Part shown: piece after piece, positions 34,765 through 50,003 of the stretch
How positions within the stretch are numbered: the stretch's first letter is position 1
How the letters are laid out: every line of letters begins with the position of its first letter
Assembly (NCBI GenBank): GCA_009602735.1
Contig: WELA01012539.1
Span: forward strand, 38,864 to 102,863
Direction: 5' to 3'
DNA: 64,000 nt
Source: Mesotaenium endlicherianum
Taxonomy: Eukaryota > Streptophyta > Zygnematophyceae > Zygnematales > Mesotaeniaceae
Position numbers and translations under genes: made by a program
Notes under the pieces: generated by a model
The model's database searches: none
The model's input: only the letters and a program-made list of their open reading frames with translations
What the model was told of the DNA's origin: nothing

Positions 34765-35358
34765 NNNNNNNNNNNNNNNNNNNNNNNNNNNNNNNNNNNN
34801 NNNNNNNNNNNNNNNNNNNNNNNNNNNNNNNNNNNNNNNNNNNNNNNNNNNNNNNNNNNNNNNNNNNNNNNNNNNNNNNNNNNNNNNNNNNNNNNNNNNN
34901 NNNNNNNNNNNNNNNNNNNNNNNNNNNNNNNNNNNNNNNNNNNNNNNNNNNNNNNNNNNNNNNNNNNNNNNNNNNNNNNNNNNNNNNNNNNNNNNNNNNN
35001 NNNNNNNNNNNNNNNNNNNNNNNNNNNNNNNNNNNNNNNNNNNNNNNNNNNNNNNNNNNNNNNNNNNNNNNNNNNNNNNNNNNNNNNNNNNNNNNNNNNN
35101 NNNNNNNNNNNNNNNNNNNNNNNNNNNNNNNNNNNNNNNNNNNNNNNNNNNNNNNNNNNNNNNNNNNNNNNNNNNNNNNNNNNNNNNNNNNNNNNNNNNN
35201 NNNNNNNNNNNNNNNNNNNNNNNNNNNNNNNNNNNNNNNNNNNNNNNNNNNNNNNNNNNNNNNNNNNNNNNNNNNNNNNNNNNNNNNNNNNNNNNNNNNN
35301 NNNNNNNNNNNNNNNNNNNNNNNNNNNNNNNNNNNNNNNNNNNNNNNNNNNNNNNNNN
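34765..35358. other. assembly gap (594 N)
   Basis: A run of N hides the end of gag and the protease of E. The gap length may be an estimate. Confidence 0.98.
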
Positions 35359-38989
<3,631 letters not shown>

Positions 38990-39289
38990 TACCAGCTGCA
39001 CTGCACCGCCTGCCTGAGGTCACGAGCTTGGAAAAAGAAATGGTGATCGGAACTCCCTGGGTTGCTGTGAGGCCTCCTCTCTCCTGCGTTCCCCCCCCCA
39101 GCGAATCAGAATTGTCACGGGCCGGCGGCGAGGACCGATGGCGTGCGCGAGCCTGCGGGACAGGCCCCTCGCGCTGGGAATGCCACGCGGTGCCGGGCGG
39201 AGCCTGGCCGTCATCGTTAGGGGAGTCCTCGTCCATGGCGTCAGCAGGCCGAGGCAGCTCTGTGTGGCGTGCCTCTGCGTAAAGAGGTG

Positions 39290-40260
39290 CCAAGGCCTGT
39301 GTCTGAAGAAGGATCCAGGTGAGCACGTGGGCGTCAATCGCCTGTCCTAGGAGGCGTATGCGGTTCACCTCTGTAAGACCGTCCAGCTCCGTGAGGTGTG
39401 GCGGGAAGCCCATGGCGCGTTCCATGTCCGTCAGACGGGGTTTCGAACATGCTATTCTCTAAGTCAATGACCATCCCGCGCTGAGCGCCCACAAAGGCAT
39501 CGCTGTCGTAGCGGCCGACAAAGGTGGGGAGCGCTCGAGTAACGTCGTGAAGGACCTCGCACTGCGCCTGCGAAGGATGTGGCAGCACCGTCACCCGCTG
39601 CGCCAGCCAAGGGGCATCGAGGATGGAGTTGACGTTGCGCATGTGGCGCGGATGGGCGGCCACTGTGGCCTCGAGCATGCCGGGCATCGCCAGGTTGGTG
39701 AAGTAAGCGCGGACGTGATGCGCGAACGAGCCAATCTGGGCAGCGTCTGACGGCCTCGCGACCGACGTAGCTGCTGCAGAGGGCAAAGTCGGCATTGACG
39801 TCGGGCCTGTGGTCGTGGCGGTCAGGTTCTCCAGGACCCATGCAAGAGTGTGCGGCGGTTGACGGTCCTCCACCATGTTGAGGACGCGGAGCAGGTGCCA
39901 GAAGAGGGCCGTGCGAGGGTCACTGAGTGCTCTGCCATGCCCAGCTTTGGAAATTCTTGGCACTCCCAACCTGCGATGATGAGATCGATGGGCCCAAGGC
40001 GGGTGACATGCTCGACGGTGATGTTGCGGATGTCCATGGGCCAGTCCGTCTGTGCGCGGCGGAAGGCGTGCGCGGGAAGGAGGTCTGGGAATCGCTGGTG
40101 GCACAGCGCCATTTGCCGACGGGCCACCTGCTGTGCCTCTGGATTGGGGTCCACGTAGACGTAGCGGCGTACAGAATGCCGGCCTGCAAGATCGCTAGCA
40201 GCCCTGTGGCGATCCCGGCGAAGAGCTCAACGAGCACAATGCCGCCGGGCCGCTCGTCAA
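39290..40260 (-). pseudogene. DNMT3-like cytosine-5 DNA methyltransferase domain within element D
   Basis: Motifs occur in canonical order on the minus strand: motif I VELFAGIATGLL near 40235-40200; MDIRNITVEHV ... LGPIDLIIAGWECQEF (motif IV, with the catalytic-type Cys) near 40035-39955; FWHLLRVLNMVEDR then WVLENL (motif VI) near 39905-39815; HHVRAYFTNLAMPGM (motif VIII region) near 39725-39680; and ERAMGFPPHLTEL ... RIRLLGQAI (motifs IX-X) near 39425-39330. The layout and wording follow DNMT3 (compare its FDGIATG, DVRNIT, GPFDL, ARYFWGNLPGM, LLG). The enzyme would methylate cytosine in DNA. It lies between the protease and RT of D and is broken in a few places. Confidence 0.82.
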
Positions 40261-41931
40261 GCAGGTCGGCACAAATGGGTGTCGGCAGCGGGCGGCATCC
40301 CATGGCAAGATCGCCAGGCTGCGCGAGAGGCGGATAGGTGTGCTCGGCACTGTGCTGATGTGGCGCCATGCGGAGAGCAGGCACAGCGCGCTCGGCGTAG
40401 TCGCGCGTGAGATCGAGAATGCGGTCCGCAATGGGCAGGGGACGCCCCTCCCGAGCGTGGGCCTGATAGGAACGCCACCTCATGCGGGCGTCCTGCAAGG
40501 CCTCCGGCGGCACAGCGCGGGCCTGACGTCGGGCCATGCAAACGCACAGCTGCAGCCATCGGCCACGCTGAGCGAGGTTGTCCTGGTGTGAGGTTGCATG
40601 AGCCAACTGGTCCAGAACTGGCCGCTGAGGCAGATAGGGATGCGGATCAAAGTAGGCGCGCTGGCGCTCACGCATGGCCTCAGCGGGGACTGTGCAGACA
40701 GATTGCTTGGGGCTCTCAACCACCTGCCGTGGCCGGACGAGCTGGCGCGGGGCTAGCTGGACTCGCGGGCGAGACGGCCCTTGTGGAGCTAGCTCAACGC
40801 GGGGATGCCGGAGATGCGGCATGAGCTTTGCTCGTGTGGCTGCTGAGAATGGGTGGCGAGGGAGCGGCCTGCCACCTGTGCGCGCCACCTTCTGAGGAGG
40901 CGATCCCGAGGGGCCGTCGCCTGCAATGTGGCTGTGTGGGACGCTGGCGCGTCGAGCCGCAGGGTCGAGGTACGGGGCATAATGCGCCTGTGAGGAGGAA
41001 TGCGTGTCGTCGCAAAAAGGTGGCGTGCCTCCTCGCTCGCGAGTGTCGTCGTACGGGGGCGTGCGCTCCCTGTCATCATACGGCGAGGTGATGGAGCGGG
41101 CCTGCGGCGCGCGAAGAGGAGTGATTTCTCGCGCCTCACGCAAGGGCGTGAGCGACCGTGAGCGCCTTGTCTCGCGGAGAGGAGTGGTCTCCCGAGCGGG
41201 CCCAATGGTCGGCCTGGTGCGGTGTGCGTATCGCAGGGGCGGATGGGCGCAGGTAGCCGGGCCTGCGCGTGGCGGATCGCGGATGCTGCTCCGAGACTGC
41301 AACTGGCGCACGGGAGGCGAGGTAGTGGTGGAAGAAACAACTGCCGCGCGGGCGAAGGCAAACAAGTGCCTGACGCGGCACTCATTGCTCGTGGAGCAGT
41401 CATGGGACACAAAACGGCTGGGTTCAGCTGCGGCGGCACGAGCCCAGCTGGACCGGGCCGCGGCCTCCTGCGACAGGGCGCTGAAGCCGGGCGGGCCTGT
41501 AGGCCTGCACCAAACGTGCATCGTGGGCGTAGGTGGCCAAGGCTCCTCCGGTGGCTGCGCGAGGTACTCCTCCACAACTCCTCGGGAAGCTGCTCCCACT
41601 GCTACTCCTCCTCCTCGTCGCTGCCGAGGGGTAGCTCGTCGGACTCGCCCGGATAGGCGGCCTGCCGTATGGCCTCCTCCTTTGATGCCGTGATGCATAG
41701 CCAGGAGTCGCCAGTCTGGTGCGATGCGCGTCAAGCTGGCGGCTGAGAGTCCATACTATACTGGATGGCCACGCCAACGGGTACGTCGTTGCGTACGCGG
41801 ACGTCTGTCCTCGCTGAAGGCCCACTGCAAGACACCGAGGCCGTGGCAGCAGTGGGGGAGGCCATGGCAGCGGTGGGGGCATCCTCCGCCATTTGCCGCA
41901 TTCTGGCGCGGTGCGCTGCGCAGATGCGTAT
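40261..41931 (-). pseudogene. linker of D between protease and methyltransferase, disordered
   Basis: The minus strand is open for most of this stretch and encodes Arg/Pro/Ser/His-rich sequence (for example RETTPLREAR, TPPYDDTRERGG near 41100) without a recognised fold. A region near 40700-40400 is more ordered and helical, with repeated Arg and Ala, and leads directly into motif I of the methyltransferase, so it may be an N-terminal extension of that enzyme. GC-rich composition leaves the opposite strand open too. Confidence 0.5.
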
Positions 41932-43194
41932 TTACTCCCTGGCTTGGGTTGCCAGGACATGTGCCTGCTCCTGCGGCGTGAGGTGGAATCCTGCGCTAGG
42001 CAGGTCCGGCTCCTCATCCTGCGGCTCAAGCAGGTCCTCTCCCACAGAGATCTCCTCGTCCTCGAGCCCTCTCTTATTGGTCTGGACCACTGGCCGGCCG
42101 TCGCCCAGCCCCATGAAGCCGTAGAGAGCGGACACCGCTGGGCGGCAATCGACGATGTCGAGGGGCAAGGACCTCGTGCGCATCCCTCCTGACTGCCAGT
42201 CAGATCGATAGGATACCCGCTCCGCCCAGTTGTCGACCGCGGCGCCGATGGGAAAGAGCACGTCCTGCCCCAGTGGTACGTCGAAGGACTCTAAAGGAGT
42301 GACGAGCGCGTGCCAATGGATGGTTGTCTCGTCTGCAGTGCCTGAGCGGAGAGTGAACCGCAGTGCCAGCCTTGTGCAACCTGTGACGGACTCGGAGGTG
42401 CCGGCCGCGGTGTTAATGCGCGTCGGCGAGTCCTCCAAGTCGGCCGATGAAAGCCCCAGCCAACGGAAGTAACGCAGGCTGATAAGGACCGGCTGCGCGC
42501 CCGTGTCGAACATGATGCGCTGCGACGCCTGGGTGTTGACGAGCACGATTCCCTGCAAATTATCCAAAAACGCGGCGCTAGGAGTGCTGATCATCTTGCG
42601 CTCATGCGCAGGGTGCGTTGGTGCAGATCGCACCGCGGTTGCGGCATCAGCTGTAGGCCTGCCAATGGCAGCGCGCACAGTGTCTGCGCGTGACCGAAGC
42701 AGCAACTGAGCGGCCTGCCTCGTCGCCCATACGGAAACTCCGAGCTCCGCGAAGGAGACCGCCGGCATGCGATGCAGCGCCAGCGAGATGGCTTTGGCGC
42801 TGAGCTGCACCGTTGTCATCGGCGAGGCAAGCGCGCGTGGCGTGGGCTCCGCTGGGGCTGCTGGCGTCTCCAGCATGCGAAACAAACGGGGAAGGCGCGG
42901 CGCCTTCTCCGTCCGTCGTCCCTGGTCTGGCCCGTTGCGCTTCTGCGGCGCTGCGGGCCTACCGGCTGGTGCCACGTGCGTGTGCTCGCGGCTCGCGCGA
43001 CTGAGTGCAGGGCGGCTGCCAAGAGGCTGCGTGCGTGCGCAGCAGGCCAGAATGGCAGTTGCTGGCGCAGCCGCAGGACCTGCCGTGCAGCCCGATGCGC
43101 GGTCTGCCGCAAGGCCTGCCACGCCGCTTGCCGCAGAGCCTGCCGCAGAGACTACCGCAGGCTGCCGCAAAGCCTGCCGCAGAGCCTCCCCCAA
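41932..43194 (-). pseudogene. protease region of D
   Basis: The retroviral-type aspartic protease is seen as VNTQASQRIMFDTGAQPVLIS (start near 42545) with the catalytic DTGA. It continues with a DVPLGQDVLFPIG stretch near 42260, matching the second half of the fold (a hydrophobic-hydrophobic-Gly pattern). The first ~200 codons are Ala-rich and part of the preceding low-complexity tract. The protease would cleave the polyprotein. Confidence 0.75.
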
Positions 43195-45088
43195 GGCCTG
43201 GCGTGGCGACTGACGCTGTCATGGCGGCTGGCGCGTGTGCGGACGCAAGCACACTTGCAGACGCCGGCGCAAGCGCTGCAGGCGCAAGCGCATGCATAGC
43301 AGCCGGAAGCGCATGCGTAGCAGCCGGAAGCGCAGCGGCCGTCGAGTGCGCAGCTGCAGGAACGGCTGCTGCTGTTGGCGAGCACGCCGCAGTCGGGAGG
43401 CTGCCACGTGGTGCCTCCCGATGGCTCATGGAGCCGAGGGGTCGCGTCGTCAGATCGGCGTGGGCGTCAGTCTCGGCTCCCCCGTGCAAAGCTTGTGACG
43501 CCCTTCCCCTAGTGCGTTCAATTGCTGGAGCCCCCGCAACGCGAAATGCGCTGTCGCCGGGATTTTGTGCGCAGCCAGGGTTTAAGCCCTGGCTGTGTGC
43601 AGCCGCGTTGGCGCCGTCGGGACCCCGCACGGCAATTTGGCCGCACAGCACCGTCGGGGTAGCCCCCCCCTGACTGAGGATGGCGATTGCGGTCGCCAGA
43701 TCTGCGCTGGCTGGCTCGGGCTGGGCGCGCGTGCCAAGTGGCGGCACGTGTGCGCCGGGGGTAAAACCCTGGCTGCACGCAACTGCGGGCGCGCCGTCGG
43801 CGCCCTGTCCTGTGATCCGGCCGCACAGCGCAGTCGGGGCTGCCCCCCCCCGCCTGGAGATGGCGGTTGCAGCCGCTGTCTCTGCGCTGATCGTGCCGGG
43901 CTGCGTGCGCGCGCCACGTGACAACACCTGTGCGCAGCTGCCGTGCGCAACTGTGGCTGTTGTTGCGGAGCTGTCGTGGCGTCGCCAGCTGCACAGCAAG
44001 CCTGGCAGTGCGATGTGCGGCGTGCGCGTACGTGTGAGTGCGCGCGCAGGCACGCAGCTGTCGGCAGCAGCGGCCCCACCTGTCGTGCCGGTAACAGGTG
44101 GCGGCCTCTGCTGGGGCCTGCTGTCTGCAGCAGCCAGCAAGGGGCGACTGTTCCGGCCTGTGCGCAGATCTGCGCACGTTCGTGTCGTGCGTGCGGCGAG
44201 AGACGCGGCAGCTTTGCTAGCGGCAACCGTGCGCGCCGTCCGTTGAGCTCGTGCCCGCGTGCTAGCTGTCGTTGCGCGGGCCGAGGTGAAGCTTGCTGCC
44301 GACAGCAGGGCAGCGCAGGCTAGGGGCTCTGTCGGAGGTTGGGCTGGCGTGCGTGCGGTCCTGTCTGCGGGCGTGCCTACGCCAGGGGATGGCGCGGCCG
44401 CGCAAGCCTGTAGCCTGCCGTTTGGCAGCCTGTCAGAGCGTGTGTTGTCGCTGCTGACAGGTGTCAGCGTGGTGTGCGCAGGGCTGGCAAGGCCGTCTAA
44501 GAGGGCGCCTGCAGCTCCGGTTGCGGACGCTACGCCGTCGCGCGGACGTGCGCGGGGCTGCGGGGCTGCCGCGGAGTCGAGTGTTGGCGTCTGAGTTTGT
44601 CGAGGGTCGGAGCCAGGCGTGTGCGCAGGGGCTGTGCGGGCGCCAGGTGTCAGAGCTATGGCGTAGGACTGTGGAGCGTGTGCAAAGAGTGCTCCGCATG
44701 CGTTGTAGCTGTCGACGTTGAAGAGGCCACGGAGTCTTGCAATCTCCACGATGACCTCCACAAGGGCGTCACTGACGTTGCCGAAGCTGCAGTAGTCAGC
44801 TTCGGGACTTAGCGCGGCGTCCGTCGTGGCCGTAGCTGTCGTCATCGCAGGATGTCCACCCGTGCGAGGGTTGCTCCCGCCTCGCTGTCCTGCTGTAGGC
44901 GAAGGACCGTCACGAGCGCGCCCGTTCTTGACGTCGCGCTTCTTCTGCAGACAAACGATTTGCAAGTGGCCGGCCTTGCCACAGTAGGTGCAATCGCCGG
45001 GCTTGCTATTTTGCGCGAGCGTGCAGTTTTGGCGTGAGTGGCTTGTCTTTCCGCAAAACCAGCAGGGGTCACTCGTCGTGGCGGCCAT
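42960..45088 (-). pseudogene. zinc knuckles and long Ala/Pro-rich tract of D gag
   Basis: Two CCHC zinc knuckles (CWFCGKTSHSRQNC and CTYCGKAGHLQIVC) lie at about 45075-44950, typical of nucleocapsid. They are followed by ~600 codons rich in Ala, Thr, Arg and Pro. The tract contains a two-unit tandem repeat of 180 bp (about 43562-43930) and shorter tandem words (about 43090-43350). Its GC content is well above the rest of the window. Such a long disordered insert between gag and protease is unusual for gypsy elements. Confidence 0.7.
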
Positions 45089-45561
45089 GGAAATGCGGCC
45101 AGGCGTAGCTCCGCGCTGCTGCGCCTGCTGGGGCAGCTGAGAGCGCTGAGGCTGCTGCTGCTGCTGGGGCTAGCGGGCAGGCGTTGTGCGCATTGTGGAA
45201 GATGGTAACACCGAGGCCTCCTGGCGCATGCCCGTAGATGCGAGACCCACACGGTCGCTAATGTTGCTCCGTGCAGCGGCCAGGCTCTGCTTCTCAACGG
45301 AGAGGTATGCCTGCTCCAGCGAACCGTGGCGGTCAATGAGGGGGACAACAACCCTCTCCCTCAGACGCGGCTCGACGGCGCGCAAGACGATCTCCGCGGC
45401 CTCCCGGTTGTTGACAGTGCCGACGTCGCGGCGTAGGTGCACCAAGCGGCGGTACATCATGCGGATCGTCTTGTCCTTGCGTAGAAAGAAGTGGTGTAGC
45501 TCCTACACCTTTTCTTCAATTGCAGCCTGGAACTCTGTCTTCAGGATGTTCTAGAAGGCAC
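45089..45561 (-). pseudogene. middle of D gag (split by A3)
   Basis: The minus strand encodes a gag-like helical segment (MMYRRLVHLRRDVG, VNNREAAEIVLRAVEPRLRE near 45460-45340), followed by the zinc knuckles. It continues from the part at 55045-55515 across the A3 insertion; the flanks share GAAGG. Confidence 0.7.
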
Positions 45562-47821
45562 TGCAATGAATCGACTTACCAATTAGGCAATTAACAATTA
45601 ATAAAGATCTTTATATGTCGCGACTATTATCCGTTTGACGGTGTCGCACGCGCAGCGCAAGCTACGGCCACCTAGTGCTGAAAGTCAACGTTGACTCACC
45701 GACCACTTGACTGATTACATCGCAGTCAGCGGTTATGGCGGCGTCAAGACCACTGGCAAGGGGTCAATGTCAGTGTGACCCACACCCAAGGATGGGGGAG
45801 GTTTTGACAAGACAGCCGCGAGGCTAGGAGCTGGGGATCAGCAATGAGCCGCCCAGCAAGTACCAGGTCAGGTACTGTGTGACTGGCAGATTAAGCCAGG
45901 TCATGGCTGCAATGCCAAGATAGGTTTCGGCCGCCCGGTTGGGAAAACTTGAGCAAGTGGCATTTGCTTGCACGCCGCTCAGGAATTCTTAGCCATGAGC
46001 CAGTTAGGCGTGACTGCCAGCTGAGAAGCTAAGCAGCCACGCGCGACAGTCACAAGGTGTGCATGCATGCTGAGTGACTACGAGTTTGAGTTGAGCATGG
46101 CTAGGCAGAGGCGACATGCAGCTAAGTTGTGTGACTAAGCACGGCATTCTCGAAAGATGACGCTGTGTGGTGCCTGTGAAAGGCACGAATCTTGCCTGAG
46201 ACATGTCATTCACTCGCACGCACCTTTGCCAAGAAGCAGAACGAAAGCGAAGAAGGGCGCGAAGAAGAAGAAGGAGTTCCCAAGGCCACTGGAGGGCCAA
46301 AGCCCCACGCTTCTGACGACACCGAAGATTCTTCTGTGTATCATAGATAAGTTAGGATTGTAGGAGTTCCCAAGAGAGAATCTCACGGTTAATGAAGGAG
46401 AACTGCAGAATAGAATCTGCTAGGAGATTGGCACAGAGTCGGCCGAACGCCACGAGTGTGTGTGTGAAGCAGCCTTAAAATGGTGAGTTGTGTGTTGATT
46501 TCCAAGTACTCAGAAGTCGCATTCGCGTCTCGAAGAGAGAGAGCAGTATTGACAGGTAAAGCTCTCAGTGAAGAGCTGAGTGAGCCCAGCCTGGCAGTGA
46601 AGAGCTGTTAAGGCGCGGTTTTAAGTGAAGAGCTTGACCCAGGCCAGCATAGACGTAGTTTCAGAGTTTTGTAAGCTGACTTGTGGAAGTTAAGCGAAAG
46701 CCTGAAGGGCGATTTTCTCTGAATCAGACGTTGCATGTCAAGCTGCTTAGAGTGTGATTTCTGCAAACTACAATTTGCTCACCTGTGAATCCAAGAACCT
46801 TAAGGCATAAAGCCTATGTGGAAGTAAGAGACTTCCGTTCTTGTAAAAGGAATTAAGGCCAGGCAAGTATTTTTAAAAAAATTTCTGCTAAAGTCTTAGA
46901 ATAAGCAGATGGTGAAGAGCCGGGTGACAGAGAACGTCACCCTGAGTGTTGGTCAAGGCTGCATGGTGCAAGTTCAGGAACCCAGGGATGGGTTAACCCT
47001 GGTAAGGCTTGTCACCGACACACGTGCAAAGGTCGATCGGCCATGTCTGCCACACGTGAGGAGGGCCACCGATACATCAACCAGGCCGAAGGCACACGTG
47101 CTGGAAGGCTACGCACGTGCCGAGGGACCGTCACTGTTAGGCACGACATATATCAGCAAGTAATCTTCATGGTATTTTCCGTTAATTGGTTAAACGGCAA
47201 AGGACAACACACTAGCAGTGAATAATACTCGTAAGTCAAATGCGAGTAAACTAGCATCAATAATGCAAATCAGTAAACTCATACATAAGCAAGGTTAGAA
47301 GACAGTGCGTATCAATGGCTTCTCGCCTTGGATTCAGATCTCTCTCAGTAAGCTGTACAAGAGAGTTGGCCACGTTTTCGAATACCGAACTCAAGAGCAA
47401 TGCCTAGCATATGTACATGGAATGAGTTTACTGTTCAACTGTCAGTGCGATGGCACCGCCTACCCGGGAGTTAACCACGTTGGTAGGACCTCGGTTAACC
47501 AAATCCACCGCCATCTCCCATCATCCCGAATCGCCATTCATCATAGGGATGTCATCTGGCCATTCATCTAGCATACCACAGTTAGATGCATATTGAGGCA
47601 GTTCGCTGCTACCGAGTACGGAAGTCAGCTGGCTGTCAAAGAATGTGTCAGCAAGCTGACTTAAGTTGACTTTAGCCTGCTGCATCCGGCTGAGTCATTA
47701 AGCTGATACTAAATATATAAAGTCCAGCAGACTGACTATTAACTAAAGTTCAGCAGGCTGAACTTAATTTACTATTACATTTAAATAAATATTATATCTA
47801 CTAATATACTGATTTTTTACA
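45562..47821 (-). repeat. 3' LTR of A3, split by G
   Basis: The outer 54 bases (45562-45615) and the remainder (47149-47821) together cover the full LTR, with TATA present on both sides of G. The LTR start on the minus strand (TGTAAAAAATC) is at 47821, preceded by the family's purine tract. Confidence 0.88.
45616..47148 (+). mobile_element. unit G: 1533-bp solo terminal repeat of the B-type element, TATA target duplication
   Basis: It starts TGTCGCGACT and ends GGCACGACA, with short inverted ends (TGTCG/CGACA), between TATA copies (45612-45615 and 47149-47152). The first ~1226 bases match the long block of B (10391-11621) and the last ~307 match its short block (11622-11912). It has no coding capacity that I can support. 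It is best read as the remnant left when the two long blocks of a split-repeat element recombined. Confidence 0.82.
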
Positions 47822-47933
47822 ATCCCTCCAACTTAACTTGCTGTCGCCTCGACAACATTATACTGCAGGAGTCCTTATTCAGGAAACTAAACCTGACCCG
47901 CCTCTCCCAGTGATTGCCCCTTCAGCCTGTTGC

Positions 47934-49634
47934 CTAGGGGGTTGTTCCTGGGGCTTCAGGATCAGGAGACCGAGATCTGGACCTAGATCTGGACAGCCCT
48001 CTAGGTCTGTCAGCTGGCCTTCTAAAGAACCCCGTTTGCTCTAAAGTTGGACCTCGAGGAGAACGAAGGATGGTAGCCTGCTCTTCACCCACTTGGGTGT
48101 TGATCCCCACATAGACAGGCATTCCAGTAGGATGCTGAAATACATTGGCAAGAGGTACATGCCCCTGAGCGGAGGGGGAGGCCGGCATACCTCTGGCCCA
48201 TGCGCGTGTCCCTCTTCTGGCACCCCTGTCCTCTGGGGATTTCTGCCTGTGTCTGCTGCCAAGTACAGTCAGATCAGCTTCTTCCCCTGCTTGGGTAGGA
48301 GGGCTGGGGGAGCGAGTGCGGGGTCCAGTTGCCTCCATGACGGGGATCACGTTCCAAATACCCGATCGTGGCTCTTTAGGAAGTGCCCCTGCCTGCCCCT
48401 GAGTCTCCTGAGTACCAGCTGCTGATGCTTCTCCTTTGCCTTGTTCTTCTTCCTCATCCTCCTCATCCTCCTCCTCGGAGAGAGTAGGAGTCTCGTCCAC
48501 TAAATCGTCCTGCTCCCTAGTAGACATGGAGTAGTCTGTCGACCTCCCTTTCTTAGGGCGCGCTGGAGGTTGCTTGGCCTTTAGCCTGCTGATATCTATT
48601 CGGCCTGCATTCTTCGCCCATTTGACGAATGCATGCTTTCCCTTAGAGAAGTAGTCTCTTCCCCTCCTCCTATGCTCCTTGGTCTCTGCATTCATATTGC
48701 TCAGGCATCCATTCAGCCTGGGGTCCCAAGGGGCAATGTGAGGTGGTAGGATGAGATAGCCGTCTAGGCCATAGTGGAAGTCATCCGGTTGGGCTCGGTC
48801 ACACTCCTGCTTCTTATTTGTGACGGTCATCCACCTCCAGTCTGTTGGCTGCTGGTAGTACTGGGGTCCGTGCTCAGCCTTCCTCAGTTTACACGGGAAC
48901 CAGTGGGGAGAGAACATCTGCTGTCCTGCTTCCCTGGCCAAGTACTCCCAGCTCCTTCTCTCAACTTCATTGTAAGCTGGCAGGAGTGTGAGGTAGAATA
49001 CCGTATCCTTAAAGCTATCGGGCCGCATGCTCACCATCCGGATGAGTCTTTGATCTCCCACTATTCCCGATATGGGGACCGGCTTGTCCTCTGAATCATC
49101 TGCAAGGTATCGGGCCTGCTCTACTGTATAGCCCACCATCTTGGCATAATCTTCGTAAAGGACCACACCAGTGTGTGTCTCGATGTACCTATCCAGTGCT
49201 GCAGCTCCTTCCCCCTGTAGCAGTGTTGTCTGTTCCAGCTTGTTGATCTCCTGGGCTGCCAGCAATGCTTCCTTCAGGTTATTAAAGTTTTGGCCACCCA
49301 CCACAGTATACCTGTAAGTGACCAAGCTCGTCTGTTTGTCCGCTTCAATCTTTTTCCTTCTCTCCTCCTCTGCCGCTGCCGCTTCCTCTTGTTGTTTCTT
49401 CTGTCTCTCCTCCTCAGCTTTCCTGAGGTTTTCCGCTTCCTGATCCTTCTTCCTCTGTGCCTCTTCTGCCGCCTCTTGTTGTCTGCGGACCCTTTCTTGT
49501 TCTCTCCTGGTGAGGGACGTCGCCGCCAGCTCCTTCTGGTATTGCTCCATTGTCCTCCTGGCTTCTTCTGCCTTGCGCTTTCTGTCCTCCTTTTCTGTGG
49601 TGGGAGCCATCCTGTACATGTAACCAGGGCACAA
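47934..49634 (-). CDS. extra ORF of family A, copy in A3 (open)
   Basis: Open for 566 codons, or ~558 from the preferred ATG just inside an acceptor-like site, and nearly identical to 4607-6307. It has the same N-terminal charged helix, conserved Trp-rich region (HWFPCKL, TDWRWMTV), acidic run and Arg/Ser-rich end. Two copies in separate insertions stay open over 1.7 kb while pol beside them is broken, which hints at recent selection on the ORF or young age. No membrane segment is seen; the function is unknown. Confidence 0.8.
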   Translation of the reverse strand: MCPGYMYRMAPTTEKEDRKRKAEEARRTMEQYQKELAATSLTRREQERVRRQQEAAEEAQRKKDQEAENLRKAEEERQKKQQEEAAAAEEERRKKIEADKQTSLVTYRYTVVGGQNFNNLKEALLAAQEINKLEQTTLLQGEGAAALDRYIETHTGVVLYEDYAKMVGYTVEQARYLADDSEDKPVPISGIVGDQRLIRMVSMRPDSFKDTVFYLTLLPAYNEVERRSWEYLAREAGQQMFSPHWFPCKLRKAEHGPQYYQQPTDWRWMTVTNKKQECDRAQPDDFHYGLDGYLILPPHIAPWDPRLNGCLSNMNAETKEHRRRGRDYFSKGKHAFVKWAKNAGRIDISRLKAKQPPARPKKGRSTDYSMSTREQDDLVDETPTLSEEEDEEDEEEEQGKGEASAAGTQETQGQAGALPKEPRSGIWNVIPVMEATGPRTRSPSPPTQAGEEADLTVLGSRHRQKSPEDRGARRGTRAWARGMPASPSAQGHVPLANVFQHPTGMPVYVGINTQVGEEQATILRSPRGPTLEQTGFFRRPADRPRGLSRSRSRSRSPDPEAPGTTP

Positions 49635-50003
49635 GTTAGTAGGATATCGATCTTTGTCATAGGGATTGCAGGCAGGAAGTATGTTCGTATTAATATGGTG
49701 GATTAGCTCCTGTTTACCTTACAGGGTGATTGCTAAACGTTGACGTAGTTGCGGTGCGCTAACATAAACGTATGAATATGTTTTAAGTTGAGTTAAGTGA
49801 AGTATTGCTGTGCGAGGCCCTTTTTCCTTTAGCTCAAGGTGCTTGATGTGGGCCAGGCTATCCCATCTGTCACTATGCTGACACTTAGGATTCACGTAAC
49901 TGTCCCTTTTTCGCTCTCACTGACTAACTGTAATACATTTTCCCCTCCGACTTAAATGGAGACGGGACCGCCTGTCACCTTCCCGTGTCAACTGAAATGA
50001 CAG

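Noticed and set aside
39290-40260. Methyltransferase as a host gene trapped between elements
   Set aside because: It follows D protease and precedes D RT on the same strand with matching composition, and no introns or separate boundaries are seen; element-borne is simpler, though a check of other copies is still needed.
43090-43350. CRISPR-like array of short repeats
   Set aside because: The words are contiguous, imperfect and coding-frame related (Ala/Arg-rich), without unique spacers; the genome is eukaryotic.
39500-44900. Long plus-strand reading frames (for example 41004-41693, 43005-43673, 43680-44246)
   Set aside because: They are shadows of the GC-rich minus-strand coding region of D; the domain motifs (zinc knuckles, protease, methyltransferase) are only on the minus strand.
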